Counted from the stretch's first letter, positions 1-11,278 are shown. The stretch: 42,426 bases of DNA from Saccharospirillum sp. (GCA_022565595.1 JAIUML010000033.1:1-42426); one strand, 5' to 3'. Notes: generated by a model from the sequence alone, not told the origin. Translations and numbers: made by a program.

Positions 1-102
1 AGGCTGGCCTCACGGCTTCCCCCTTGCGTTTCGCTACGGTTGTCGTCACTACTTCCGGTTACCTCCTTTCAGGTAACAAGTTCTGGCCCATGCCGGGCAC
101 AC
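1..102. other. Gene-free stretch at window edge
   Basis: I see no convincing coding region here. The only structure noted is a short hairpin: GTTACCT (58-64), a 6-nt loop, and AGGTAAC (71-77), with no T-run after it on either strand. It lies just outside the palindromic repeat that begins at 103. It may be the 3' flank of a gene beyond the window edge. Confidence 0.4.
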
Positions 103-200
103 GAGTGTCGATGTCCTCATCGACATAGCGGCCGCAGATCGCTCAAAAAGTACCCGGGCCGGCTTCGCCAGCCTGCGTCGATGAGGACATCGACACTCCA
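103..200. repeat. Palindromic interspersed repeat, copy A (complete)
   Basis: The element is bounded by perfect 22-bp terminal inverted repeats at 103-124 and 177-198. Each arm is itself a hairpin, GTCGATG-AGGA-CATCGAC on the right arm. Between them lies a GC-rich core with a GGCCGGC..GCCAGCC imperfect stem at about 159-173. Related copies occur at 10082-10119, 41456-41572, 42286-42329 and 42347-42426. There is no coding capacity, so this resembles a REP/MITE-type element. What mobilises it is not visible in the window. Confidence 0.75.
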
Positions 201-235
201 TACGAGCTCATCTGCTTAGATAACGGTATAACTAT

Positions 236-259
236 CTATATCAAAAAACTTTGATATAG
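236..259. promoter_or_regulatory. Perfect inverted repeat upstream of metH, candidate operator
   Basis: CTATATCAAA (236-245), spacer AAAC (246-249) and TTTGATATAG (250-259) form a perfect 10-bp inverted repeat about 72 bp before the metH start codon. A TATAAC at 227-232 just upstream could be a -10 box, but no clear -35 partner was found. The size and symmetry fit a dimeric winged-helix repressor such as an ArsR-family protein. SahR is an ArsR-family regulator of methionine-cycle genes in proteobacteria, so it is one candidate. The regulator's identity is inference only. Confidence 0.5.
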
Positions 260-331
260 ATTGAAATTTTCGCTCTTTTCGTGTTTCATACGCCTCACCT
301 TGCCGTATTCAGCACAGTAACGGGATATTTC

Positions 332-1358
332 ATGACAGCCAGCGTTGCGGACCAACTCCGCCAGATTCTCCAACATCGCATCATGGTGCTCGACGGTGCC
401 ATGGGCACCTCCATCCAAGGCTACCCGCTCGAAGAAGAAGACTTCCGCAAGGGGTACTTTGAGGAGCATCCGCGCCCGCTCAAAGGCAACAACGACCTGC
501 TGTCATTAACTCGGCCGGATATCATCGAGGAAATCCACGATTCTTTCTTCGAAGTTGGTTGTGACTTCGCCTGCACCAACGCCTTCAGCGGCACGACCAT
601 TGCGCAGGCGGACTACGCACTGGAAAGCGCCGTCTACGACATCAATTATCAGTCTGCCCAATGCGCACGCCGCAGCGCCGACCGCTGGACCGAAAAAACA
701 CCGGATCAACCCCGCTTCGTCGTCGGCTGCCTGGGGCCGACCAATCGTACAGCCTCCATCTCGCCGGACGTCAACGACCCCGGCAAGAGGCTGGTCACTT
801 TCGATGGTCTGGTCACTGCCTACAAGCAGGCGGCCGAAGCCCTGATCGATGGCGGCGTAGATGCCATCATGGTTGAGACCGTCTTCGATACCTTGAACGC
901 CAAGGCGGCCGTCTTTGCCGTGCTGCTAATCAAGCAGGAACGCCAACTCGATATCCCGCTGATGGTGTCCGGCACCATCACCGATGCCAGTGGCCGTACC
1001 CTGTCTGGCCAGACAGCCGAAGCCTTCTGGATTAGTCTGGCTCATGGTGAACTGTTCAGCATCGGGCTGAATTGCGCACTCGGGGCAGATGAAATACTGC
1101 CGCACATCAGCACCCTGGACAAACACGCCACCTGTTTTGTGTCCGCCCACCCCAACGCCGGTTTGCCGAACGAATTTGGCGAATACGACCAGAGCCCGGA
1201 GCAAATGGCCGAACTGGTGCGCCCCTTTCTGGCGGATGGCCATGTCAACATCATTGGCGGCTGCTGTGGCACCACGCCAGCTCATCTGAAAGCCATCAAG
1301 GCGTTGGCCGATGAATACTCGCCCAGGCTACTGCCTGCGCAACGCAAGGAGGTGGCCG

Positions 1359-1366
<8 letters not shown>
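332..1366 (+). CDS. metH: Methionine synthase, homocysteine-binding module (split MetH, part 1)
   Basis: This 344-aa protein matches the N-terminal homocysteine S-methyltransferase barrel of cobalamin-dependent MetH. The zinc-thiolate ligands are visible: Cys248 in GLNCALG and Cys311-Cys312 in GGCCGTT, corresponding to the three zinc cysteines of E. coli MetH. It would bind and activate homocysteine for methyl transfer from methylcobalamin. An in-frame ATG at 281 exists, but the ATG at 332 is preferred because [11 protein letters not shown] aligns with the usual MetH N-terminus. The gene stops right after this module, where canonical MetH (about 1,230 aa) would continue. The remainder is encoded by the next gene, which overlaps it by 8 nt. 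The two products presumably form one enzyme. Sequence recognition is very secure; the exact start is less so. Confidence 0.93.
1346..1366 (+). promoter_or_regulatory. Internal Shine-Dalgarno and 8-nt overlap joining the two metH genes
   Basis: AAGGAGG at 1346-1352 lies inside the 3' end of the first gene, six bases before the ATG at 1359. That ATG overlaps the first gene's TGA stop (1364-1366) as ATGTCTGA. The site decides the second gene's start and shows that the downstream modules are translated separately. Confidence 0.85.
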
Positions 1367-4061
<2,695 letters not shown>

Positions 4062-4101
4062 CAGGCTTTACGCTGTCTGTGAACCCGGCTAAGCTGCCCT
4101 G

Positions 4102-5460
4102 ATGACAACCTCGACACGCATGCAAGCTCGACTCGAATCCCTCAAGGGGTGGCTACGACTGCAGGAAAAAGCAGAGCAGCCACACCCGGGCCGAAGGCTG
4201 TTCAATGTCGGGCGCATCATCTACGGCGTTGGCCGAAGCCTGGCTCAGGGCAACACCAACCTGCACGCCATGAGTCTGGTCTTTACCACTCTGCTTTCCA
4301 TCGTCCCGCTGCTCGCCTTGAGTTTTTCGGTACTGAAAGGGTTCGGCGTTCACAACCAACTGGAGCCAATGCTGCAAGGGTGGCTATTGGCACCATTGGG
4401 CGACCAGAGTCAGGAGATCACGGAAAACGTTCTGGCGTTTGTCGACAACATTCAGGTCGGTGTTCTCGGTGCTGTTGGGCTTGGCGTTCTGGTCTACACC
4501 GTTATATCACTGGTGCAAAAGGTGGAGCGCGCGTTCAATGAGGTCTGGCGCGTGCATCAGCCAAGGCCACTGACGCAACGCATCAGTAACTACCTCAGTG
4601 TGATCATGATTGGCCCCTTGCTGGCCTTCTCTGCCATTGGTGCCACCGCAGCCGTTGTTGGCTCCGATATAGCCGACCAGATACGGCAGGTTCAACCTTT
4701 CGGCTTGCTGTTTAGCCTGGTTGGCCAGTTAATGCCCTTTGCCATCATCATCACCCTCTTCACTTTTCTCAATGTGTTGATTCCGAACACCCGAGTCAAA
4801 TTCAGGCACGCTCTGATCGGTGGCTTTATTTCTGGCATAGCCTGGCAACTGGTGGGGTACCTTTTCGCCCTGTTCGTGGCTACGTCAACACGCTACACAG
4901 CCATCTATTCCGGCTTTGCTGTGGGCATTCTGCTCCTGCTTTGGCTATACATGGCCTGGTTTATCCTGCTGTTGGGTGCCCTTTTCACATTCCATAGCCA
5001 GAACGCACGGCGCATTCCGCTGCTTAACCGCCGCGAACCCAGCCCCAGTGAAGGTGAGCGGCTGGGCTTGTCATTGATCCATGAAATTGCCCGCCGTTTT
5101 CATTTTGGTGAACCGGGCCTGAGGATTTACGACTGGCCACCCTCTCAGGTTACCGACCCGGACGATGTCGAACGCACAATAAGGCGATTAAGAAGCGGCG
5201 GCTGGATACAACAAACAGCCAGCGAACGTTGGGTGCCGGCCAAACCCCTTGATCAGATGCCCATGGTCGACATCATCCGCAACATTCGGCGCAGCACCAG
5301 CCATACAGGTATGGCGCCACCGGCGGTCGTTGCCATGCAAAAAGACATGGAAGAGCAGATGCTCAGCCACTGGAAAGACGTCAGCCTCGAAGACTGGGTG
5401 AGCGGTCAAAATACGACTGTTGGCGAAACCGAGGCCGAGAGTAGCCCCGGCCAGGAATAA
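4102..5460 (+). CDS. yihY: YihY/BrkB (UPF0761) family inner-membrane protein
   Basis: This 452-aa protein has a soluble N-terminus of about 45 residues, then the YihY/BrkB membrane domain (about 45-300) with several hydrophobic helices. Family signatures include NLHAMSLVFTTLLSIVPLLA and the polar-flanked run VGILLLLWLYMAWFILLLGA near residue 280. The C-terminal 150 residues are soluble, resembling the winged-helix-like tail of long family members. Older annotations called this family ribonuclease BN, which is not supported. Its role is unclear; export or envelope functions have been suggested. It follows metH by 40 bp on the same strand and converges with the EAL gene 14 bp downstream. Confidence 0.88.
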   Translation: MTTSTRMQARLESLKGWLRLQEKAEQPHPGRRLFNVGRIIYGVGRSLAQGNTNLHAMSLVFTTLLSIVPLLALSFSVLKGFGVHNQLEPMLQGWLLAPLGDQSQEITENVLAFVDNIQVGVLGAVGLGVLVYTVISLVQKVERAFNEVWRVHQPRPLTQRISNYLSVIMIGPLLAFSAIGATAAVVGSDIADQIRQVQPFGLLFSLVGQLMPFAIIITLFTFLNVLIPNTRVKFRHALIGGFISGIAWQLVGYLFALFVATSTRYTAIYSGFAVGILLLLWLYMAWFILLLGALFTFHSQNARRIPLLNRREPSPSEGERLGLSLIHEIARRFHFGEPGLRIYDWPPSQVTDPDDVERTIRRLRSGGWIQQTASERWVPAKPLDQMPMVDIIRNIRRSTSHTGMAPPAVVAMQKDMEEQMLSHWKDVSLEDWVSGQNTTVGETEAESSPGQE

Positions 5461-5474
5461 AATTTAACGGCGCT

Positions 5475-6254
5475 TCACCAACCATCAAGGCTGCCTGGCT
5501 CCGCTTCAGGCAGGCTTTCAAAACTGGGCCTCGCAAAATAATAGCCCTGCATCAAAGCGATGCCCGTACTGTAAAGAAACTCGGCTTCTGCTCGTGTTTC
5601 AACGCCTTCTGCAATGGTGCGGATCTCCAGCTTGTTCGCCACATCGACGATACCGGCCACAATGATCTGCTTTTTGCAGTCCTTGTCGATATCGCGAATC
5701 AGCTTCATGTCCAACTTGAGATAGTCCGGCGTGTACTCGGCCAACAGACCCAGGCCGGCATAACCAGCACCGAAATCATCAATGGCCGTACCAAAGCCAC
5801 AGGACTGATAGTGCTCGACAATGCGAACAAGGTGTTCACGATCAGAAATGTCTTCACTCTCGAGCAACTCGAAAATGATTTTTTCCGTCGGGAAGCCATA
5901 CTTTGCCGCCGCATTCAGCGTGGTGCGGATACAGGATGCCGGCTCATAAACCGCATTGGGCATGAAATTGATGTTCAAGTGCGCATCAAAACCCAACTCG
6001 GCCGCCAGCTTGACCGCCTTTACGCGGCACTCCTGATCAAACTGATAGCGATTGCTTTCGTTGACTTTGGCAAGGATAAAAAAGGCACCCTGCTGCTCGG
6101 TGCCTCTTACCAGGGCCTCGTAAGAAAACACCGTTTTTGACTTCAAATCAAAAATCGGCTGAAAGGCAAAGGTGAAATCGAAACCCAAGGCTTCTTTATC
6201 CTGACAAAGACGGCAACCCGTATCGGGTTCATTGTCCAGGGCTTTTTGCTGCAT
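5475..6254 (-). CDS. EAL-domain cyclic-di-GMP phosphodiesterase
   Basis: This 259-aa protein is essentially a stand-alone EAL domain (about 25-250), predicted to linearise cyclic di-GMP. Catalytic-site residues look intact: Glu46 of EAL, Asn96 (NINF), Glu129 (FELLES), Asp159-Asp160 (DDFGAGY), Lys180 (LKLD), Glu216/Glu219 (AEGVE) and Gln236 (QGYY). No transmembrane segment, GGDEF, PAS or BLUF domain is present. The short N-terminus contains a CxxC pair (Cys14, Cys17), which could bind metal or act as a thiol switch; this is speculation. It is a single-gene unit between convergent yihY and the trans-sulfuration gene. Confidence 0.9.
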   Translation of the reverse strand: MQQKALDNEPDTGCRLCQDKEALGFDFTFAFQPIFDLKSKTVFSYEALVRGTEQQGAFFILAKVNESNRYQFDQECRVKAVKLAAELGFDAHLNINFMPNAVYEPASCIRTTLNAAAKYGFPTEKIIFELLESEDISDREHLVRIVEHYQSCGFGTAIDDFGAGYAGLGLLAEYTPDYLKLDMKLIRDIDKDCKKQIIVAGIVDVANKLEIRTIAEGVETRAEAEFLYSTGIALMQGYYFARPSFESLPEAEPGSLDGW

Positions 6255-6305
6255 TATTCTTCCTGATTCAAAGAGTTACACAAAGATGTATAACCTATAG
6301 CACTT

Positions 6306-7451
6306 TTAGGCAGATTCATCCAAGGCTTTACAAAGGTCTTGCCACAGGTCGTCTGTATCTTCTATGCCCACAGACAAACGCAATAAATCAGCCGGCACCG
6401 GTGTGCCCTCGCCTTCAATGCTGGCTCGATGCTCAATCAAACTTTCGACCCCACCCAAAGACGTTGCTCGTTTCCACAGCGACACTTTCGCGGCCACAGC
6501 AATGGCCGCTGATTCACCCCCCTTCACCCGAACCGACAACATACCGCCGAAGCCGCCCTGCATTTGTCTTGCTGCCAATTCATGCCCGGCAAAGCTCGGT
6601 AAACCGGGGTACAGCACTTGTTCAACGTGAGGGTGTTGCTCAAGTTGCTGAGCCAGCCAGAGCGCCGAACGGCAAGTCTGGTGAACCCTCAAGGTTAAAG
6701 TGCGCATACCGCGCAACAGCAAGGCCGCCTCGACCGGACCCATCACACCACCCCCCTGGGAGCGATTCTTGACCAGACGGGCCCAGAAATCATCCGCCAC
6801 GGCCGTAACCAGCGCCCCGGCGATGACATCTGAATGGCCATTAAGGTACTTGGTGGCCGAGTGCATCACGATGTCTGCCCCAAGCGTTAGCGGCTGAGTC
6901 AACACCGGTGTCGCCACTGTAGAATCGACCGCCAAACGAGCGTCCACAGCCTGTGCCAGATCAGCCAAGGCCGCGATATCGACCACCGACCAGAGCGGAT
7001 TGGCCGGGCTTTCCGCCCAGATCAAACGAGTTTTGCCGGGCTTCAAGGCCGCCTTGACCGCCGCCAGGTCCGTCATATCGACAAAATCGACCGATACCTG
7101 CCACTGCTGAGACCAGCTTTGCAACCAGTTGCGCAAAGACCAATACATCACTTTTGGGGCGATAACATGATCACCGGTACTCAGCGCCTGAAATACCGCT
7201 ACTGCCGCTGCCATGCCAGAACTGAACAGCATCGCATCCGACCCCTTTTCCAGCGCACACAGCAAACGCTCAGCCGGATCATAGGTCGGATTGTCCGCTC
7301 GGGAATAAACGTTCCCGGTTGGGTACTGGTTATCGGGTGCGCGCACATAGGTGGTGGAGGTGTAAATGGGTGGAATCAGAGCCTGAGTGGTTTCATCTAT
7401 ATCGCCCAGAGCCTGGGCGGCAAGAGTGGCAGGTTTATAGGTTTTGGTCAT
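6306..7451 (-). CDS. PLP-dependent trans-sulfuration enzyme (cystathionine synthase/lyase family)
   Basis: This 381-aa protein belongs to the Cys/Met-metabolism fold-type I PLP family. The Schiff-base lysine is Lys201 in SATKYLNGHSD, Asp176 (in DST rather than the common DNT) would contact the PLP ring nitrogen, and SSGMAA (78-83) is the phosphate-binding region. The C-terminal SLGGVESLIEHRAS is typical of the family. It could be a cystathionine gamma-synthase, beta-lyase or gamma-lyase; sequence alone does not decide. The ATG at 7451 is chosen: it overlaps the galE stop as TGATG, giving translational coupling. A GTG three bases upstream is the alternative. Pairing with galE has no obvious metabolic logic. 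Confidence 0.88.
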   Translation of the reverse strand: MTKTYKPATLAAQALGDIDETTQALIPPIYTSTTYVRAPDNQYPTGNVYSRADNPTYDPAERLLCALEKGSDAMLFSSGMAAAVAVFQALSTGDHVIAPKVMYWSLRNWLQSWSQQWQVSVDFVDMTDLAAVKAALKPGKTRLIWAESPANPLWSVVDIAALADLAQAVDARLAVDSTVATPVLTQPLTLGADIVMHSATKYLNGHSDVIAGALVTAVADDFWARLVKNRSQGGGVMGPVEAALLLRGMRTLTLRVHQTCRSALWLAQQLEQHPHVEQVLYPGLPSFAGHELAARQMQGGFGGMLSVRVKGGESAAIAVAAKVSLWKRATSLGGVESLIEHRASIEGEGTPVPADLLRLSVGIEDTDDLWQDLCKALDESA

Positions 7452-8470
7452 CACATGGCTCCCCCATACCCCTCAGGATTCCCACTCTGCCACCGCCAGG
7501 CATCCACCATCATCTCCTCCAACCCCTTCTCGGCCCGCCAACCCAACTCACGTTCGGCAAAGGCCGGGTCTGCGTAGCACTGAGCAATATCTCCAGGGCG
7601 TCGTGCGACGACTTTGTAAGGCACGGGTTTTCCCGCGGCCTTTTCAAATGCACGCACCATATCCAGCACGCTGTAGCCTTTGCCAGTACCCAGGTTATAA
7701 GCCACACAGCCAGGTTTCTGCTCGAGCTTTTCGATGGCTTTGACATGGCCAACCGCCAGATCCACAACATGGATATAGTCGCGCACGCCGGTACCGTCTG
7801 GCGTATCGTAATCGTCACCGAAAACAGCCAGTTCAGGCCGTTTGCCGATGGCTACCTGGGCAATAAAGGGCATCAGGTTGTTGGGGATACCGTTCGGATC
7901 CTCACCAATGGTGCCGCTGGGGTGCGCACCCACTGGGTTGAAATAGCGCAACAGAGCAACCTGCCAGTCTGAATCTGACAAAGCCAGATCACGCAGCATG
8001 TCTTCGATCATCAGCTTGGAGCGGCCATAAGGGTTGGTCGCACTGAGCGGAAAATCTTCATGAATGGGCACACTGGCCGGATCGCCATAGACCGTTGCAG
8101 AACTGCTGAACACCAGTCTCTTGACGCCGTGACGGCGCATCACCTGGAGCAGGTTAATGGTGCCCCAGACGTTGTTCTCGTAATAATCCAGTGGAATCTC
8201 TGTGCTTTCACCCACGGCTTTCAAGCCGGCAAAGTGCACCACCGAATCGATCGTCTGATCCCTGAACAGCTGATCCAGCAACACGGCATCGCGGATATCC
8301 CCTTCGATGAAAGGCACCGACTGACCAACGATGGCCTCAACCCGCTCCAGAGATCGCCGCGAAGCATTGCAGAGGTTATCGAGCACCAGCACAGAATGGC
8401 CAGCGTTGATGAGTTCAATGCAGGTATGGCTACCAATGTAGCCAGCACCGCCAGTTACGAGCACGGTCAT
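7451..8470 (-). CDS. galE: UDP-glucose 4-epimerase
   Basis: This 339-aa extended short-chain dehydrogenase has the NAD-binding GGAGYIG (7-13), catalytic Ser122-124 (FSSSATVYG), Tyr148 and Lys152 (NPYGRSK), and the GalE-typical [12 protein letters not shown] and [12 protein letters not shown]. It interconverts UDP-glucose and UDP-galactose and would supply galactose units for LPS core or O-antigen. The ATG is preceded by AAGGAG (8477-8482). The promoter region carries a perfect GAAAACGTTTTC palindrome between the -10 and -35 boxes. Length is normal for GalE (about 338 aa). Confidence 0.95.
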   Translation of the reverse strand: MTVLVTGGAGYIGSHTCIELINAGHSVLVLDNLCNASRRSLERVEAIVGQSVPFIEGDIRDAVLLDQLFRDQTIDSVVHFAGLKAVGESTEIPLDYYENNVWGTINLLQVMRRHGVKRLVFSSSATVYGDPASVPIHEDFPLSATNPYGRSKLMIEDMLRDLALSDSDWQVALLRYFNPVGAHPSGTIGEDPNGIPNNLMPFIAQVAIGKRPELAVFGDDYDTPDGTGVRDYIHVVDLAVGHVKAIEKLEQKPGCVAYNLGTGKGYSVLDMVRAFEKAAGKPVPYKVVARRPGDIAQCYADPAFAERELGWRAEKGLEEMMVDAWRWQSGNPEGYGGAM

Positions 8471-8499
8471 GAGCGCTCCTTTGCGTTGAATGTCCGTTA

Positions 8500-8528
8500 A
8501 TTATAGGGTTGAAAACGTTTTCTTTGAA
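8500..8528 (-). promoter_or_regulatory. galE promoter with LacI-type operator in the spacer
   Basis: On the minus strand a perfect -10 TATAAT (8500-8505) sits 17 bp from a weak -35 TTCAAA (8523-8528). The spacer contains the 12-bp palindrome GAAAACGTTTTC (8511-8522), with the central ACGT typical of LacI/GalR-family operators. A repressor bound there would block RNA polymerase directly. Transcription would begin about 8493 and reach the galE start at 8470. No LacI-family gene is in the window. Confidence 0.6.
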
Positions 8529-8549
8529 GAAAATTGTGGTAAGAGACCC

Positions 8550-8606
8550 CTCACCCAACCCTCTTACCCTAAAGGGCATAAACCCCAGGGAGAGGGGTTG
8601 GGTGAG
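8550..8606. repeat. Long inverted repeat between cpsG and galE, possible terminator
   Basis: CTCACCCAACC (8550-8560) and GGTTGGGTGAG (8596-8606) are perfect 11-bp arms. Inside them is a further short CCCT..AGGG pairing around TACCCTAAAGGG. It lies just after the cpsG stop (minus strand) and before the galE promoter. This kind of CCTCACCC..GGGTGAGG intergenic palindrome is common in gammaproteobacteria. It could terminate cpsG transcription, although no good T-run follows it. Confidence 0.5.
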
Positions 8607-8618
8607 AGAGGAGCAAAA

Positions 8619-9986
8619 TCACTGCCGAATCAAAGCCAACAACTCCTGAGTCTTCTCGTCCATCAACTCCTTATCCCCCCGCGTCTCTACATTCAACCGA
8701 ATCACCGGTTCGGTGTTTGACTTACGCAGGTTGAACCGCCACTCGGCAAACTCCAGCGACAAGCCGTCTATACGATCTTCATGAATGGCCTTGTCCTTGT
8801 ATTCTTCATAGACGCGCGCCATGGTTTCATCCGCATCGGCGACCTTGGAGTTGATTTCACCAGGAGACGGAAACTTGCTCATGCGCTCACTCACCAGCGC
8901 TTTCAGCGTGGTTTTCTTCTTGCTCAGCAAGTCGACCACCAGCAGCCAGGGCACCATGCCGGAGTCGCAATAGGCGAAGTCTTTGAAATAGTGGTGGGCA
9001 CTCATCTCACCGCCGTAAACGGCGTCTTCCTTGCGCATCTTTTCTTTTATGAACGCATGGCCGGATTTGCACATCACCGGCGTACCGCCGTTGGCTTCCA
9101 CTATTTCGATGGTGTTCCAGGTCAGCCTGGGGTCATAAACAATTTTCGCACCTGGTTGCTTCACCAGAAAGGCTTCTGCAAGCAACCCGACGATGTAATA
9201 ACCTTCGATGAAATTACCGTCTTCATCCCAAAGAAAGCAGCGGTCGAAGTCACCATCCCATGCAATACCCATATCGGCATTGTGCTCGCGCACCGCCTTG
9301 CTGGTAACGGGCTGCTGCTCGTGCAACAGCGGGTTGGGGATGCCATTTGGGAAGCGACCATCAGGCTCGTTATGAATCTTCACGAACTCTATGGGCACGC
9401 CCCTGGCTTGCAAGGCTGCTTCTACCCTATCGAGGCTGGGCCCGGCGGCACCGTTTCCGGCATTGGTCACCAGCTTCGTAGGCCGAATATCGGTCAGGTC
9501 GAGATAGCTGATCAGGTGTTCTACATAGGCTTCGCTGTTGTCCAGTTGAGTCAGCTTGCCCGGAACGGCTGCCGGCTCACCATAGGCGTCTGTTTCTGCC
9601 ATTTTCTTGATGTCATCAAGGCCGGTATCGCGAGAGATCGGTTTGGACTCATCGCGCACCATCTTCATGCCATTGTAATTGATGGGGTTATGACTGGCCG
9701 TCACCATGCAGCCGCCATCGGCCTTTAGGTATTTGGTCGCGAAGTAGACCTCTTCTGTACCGCAAAGGCCGATATCGATGACATCAGCCCCGAAATCCAT
9801 AACACCCTTGGCAAAAGCCTCCTTGAGTTCAGGAGATGTCTCTCGTACATCACCGCCAACGACTACCGATTTCGGCTTCAGGTATGCCGCAAATGCCCGA
9901 CCGATGCGATAGGCAATATCGATATTCAGCTCAACGCCCAACTCACCCCTGATGTCATAGGCCCCGAAACAGGTCAGCTCTGTCAT
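8619..9986 (-). CDS. cpsG: Phosphohexomutase, CpsG/ManB-type phosphomannomutase
   Basis: This 455-aa protein belongs to the alpha-D-phosphohexomutase family. The phosphoserine is Ser98 in TASHNP; the metal-binding loop DGDFDR lies near 245 and the sugar-specificity loop GEMSAHHYF near 330. The C-terminal phosphate loop is RKSNTEP. Length and sequence match E. coli CpsG/RfbK (mannose-6-P to mannose-1-P), although AlgC-like dual mutase activity is possible. The ATG at 9986 is chosen over the one at 9998 because GGAGAG (9991-9996) is correctly spaced for it. It supplies mannose-1-P for GDP-mannose or related sugars and lies near galE, wzx/wzy and LPS genes. Confidence 0.9.
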   Translation of the reverse strand: MTELTCFGAYDIRGELGVELNIDIAYRIGRAFAAYLKPKSVVVGGDVRETSPELKEAFAKGVMDFGADVIDIGLCGTEEVYFATKYLKADGGCMVTASHNPINYNGMKMVRDESKPISRDTGLDDIKKMAETDAYGEPAAVPGKLTQLDNSEAYVEHLISYLDLTDIRPTKLVTNAGNGAAGPSLDRVEAALQARGVPIEFVKIHNEPDGRFPNGIPNPLLHEQQPVTSKAVREHNADMGIAWDGDFDRCFLWDEDGNFIEGYYIVGLLAEAFLVKQPGAKIVYDPRLTWNTIEIVEANGGTPVMCKSGHAFIKEKMRKEDAVYGGEMSAHHYFKDFAYCDSGMVPWLLVVDLLSKKKTTLKALVSERMSKFPSPGEINSKVADADETMARVYEEYKDKAIHEDRIDGLSLEFAEWRFNLRKSNTEPVIRLNVETRGDKELMDEKTQELLALIRQ

Positions 9987-10081
9987 GGTTCTCTCCATTG
10001 ATCATTTACCCCGATTATAGGCGCCATCCAAAGCCAGATGTAACCTCTTTTTTGGTGAAAATCATCAAAACACCCTGGAGG

Positions 10082-10119
10082 GTCGATATCATCATCGACG
10101 CTGGCCGGCAGCGCCGGCC
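10082..10119. repeat. Palindromic interspersed repeat, copy B (partial or decayed)
   Basis: GTCGATATCATCATCGAC (10082-10099) differs by one base from the left arm of the 41.5-kb copy. It is followed directly by the stem GGCCGGC-AGC-GCCGGCC (10103-10119). The middle section and the right arm of a full element are missing or degraded; a weak echo, TATCGAC, occurs at 10166-10172. It lies in the divergent cpsG/lptF intergenic region. Confidence 0.6.
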
Positions 10120-10166
10120 TATCAAAGGTTCCCAAAGCCGCTATATATCGACTCGCCATAGGTTTA

Positions 10167-10196
10167 TCGACGCTTCCAGCTCCTATCCGTTATACT
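10167..10196 (+). promoter_or_regulatory. Putative lptFG promoter
   Basis: TATACT (10191-10196) is a good -10 box, 18 bp after TCGACG (10167-10172), a four-of-six match to the -35 consensus. Predicted initiation near 10203 leaves about 25 nt before the TTG at 10229. This supports that TTG as the lptF start rather than any codon further upstream. Confidence 0.4.
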
Positions 10197-10228
10197 CGCT
10201 GCTTTCATTATTAACCCCGGATACGGAT

Positions 10229-11278
10229 TTGTTCACCTGGTACCTTTGCCGAGAAACCCTCAAGCCCTTTTTGCTCATCACCCTCATACTGATGGCACTG
10301 CTCATCGCCGGGGAACTGAGCGACACGCTGGCACGGGTGGTCTCTGGCCAATACTCGGATTGGGCCATACTCGCCATCATCGGCTTTCAAATGCCGATAC
10401 TTGCGCCAGAGTTGCTACCAGCTGCTTATTTTCTGGCCGCACTCACCACCCTGAATCGGCTCAGCCAGGACTCCGAACGCACTGTTTTGCACGCCATTGG
10501 GCTATCCGATGGCGACATCCTGAAAAAACTGCTGGCTTATACCGCCCTGCCGGCCACAGCACTGATGCTGTTGTTCACCCACGGCTTCACCCCCATGGCT
10601 GAACGCAACCTGGCCAACTACCTGTTAAGCCAGCAGAACCGCCCCCTGACCGAAATTGTTCAAGCGGGCGAGTTTTTCTCGCTGCAGCAACGGGATGCCA
10701 CCCTCTATGCTCGCTCAGCCAATACGGCCGACGAATCGCTGCGCAATCTCTTTGTCGTGCGCATTGATGACGGACAAATAGTGGTCAACACCGCGCCTAT
10801 TGCACGAATAGAATCACAACAGAATCGCCAGTACCTCAGCCTGTATAATGGCCAACAAACCTCGTTCGAACTCAACAGCGCCGAAAGCGACCGACTCGCT
10901 TACGGTCGCTATGCGCTTTTTATTCCCTTTGAAGAAAACCAGTACACCAGTAACCGTCGCGAAGCACGGCCCAGCCTGGAGTTATGGCAGAGCGGCAATG
11001 TCTCCAACCAGAGCGAAGTATTCAAACGTACCCTACCCGCGCTGATGATTCTGGTGCTATGCACCTGGGCGGTCGGCCTGACTCGCGTCAAACCTCGCCA
11101 GGCCAAAGTGGGCGCCGTCGCACTTGGCATTGTGCTTTACATCGTGTTCACGTTCAGCCTTCAGACCCTGCAAACAGCAGTGAACAAGGGGCAGATTCCC
11201 GTCTGGACCAGCCCCTGGTGGTTTGTCATCCTGCTCTTTTTGGCTGGCTGGTACCTGACACAGAGGCGTAGCGGATGA
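10229..11278 (+). CDS. lptF: LPS export ABC transporter permease LptF
   Basis: This protein of about 349 aa is a YjgP/YjgQ-family permease. It has three N-terminal transmembrane helices (about 10-110), a periplasmic beta-jellyroll (about 125-260) and three C-terminal helices (about 270-345). Conserved features include YLCRETLKPF at the start, FLAALTTLNRLSQDSE, and HAIGLSDGDILKKL, which is the coupling region facing LptB. With LptG and LptB it extracts LPS from the inner membrane. The reading frame is open back to 9998, but that upstream part runs through a palindromic repeat and lacks homology. The TTG at 10229, just after a plausible promoter, is the best start. It overlaps lptG by 4 nt (ATGA). 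Confidence 0.88.
   Translation: MFTWYLCRETLKPFLLITLILMALLIAGELSDTLARVVSGQYSDWAILAIIGFQMPILAPELLPAAYFLAALTTLNRLSQDSERTVLHAIGLSDGDILKKLLAYTALPATALMLLFTHGFTPMAERNLANYLLSQQNRPLTEIVQAGEFFSLQQRDATLYARSANTADESLRNLFVVRIDDGQIVVNTAPIARIESQQNRQYLSLYNGQQTSFELNSAESDRLAYGRYALFIPFEENQYTSNRREARPSLELWQSGNVSNQSEVFKRTLPALMILVLCTWAVGLTRVKPRQAKVGAVALGIVLYIVFTFSLQTLQTAVNKGQIPVWTSPWWFVILLFLAGWYLTQRRSG

Noticed and set aside
8781-9728. 315-codon open frame on the plus strand
   Set aside because: Antisense shadow of the phosphohexomutase gene.
9998-10228. 77-codon N-terminal extension of LptF
   Set aside because: It reads through the palindromic repeat and the likely promoter, and LptF homologues start near the YLCRETLK segment.
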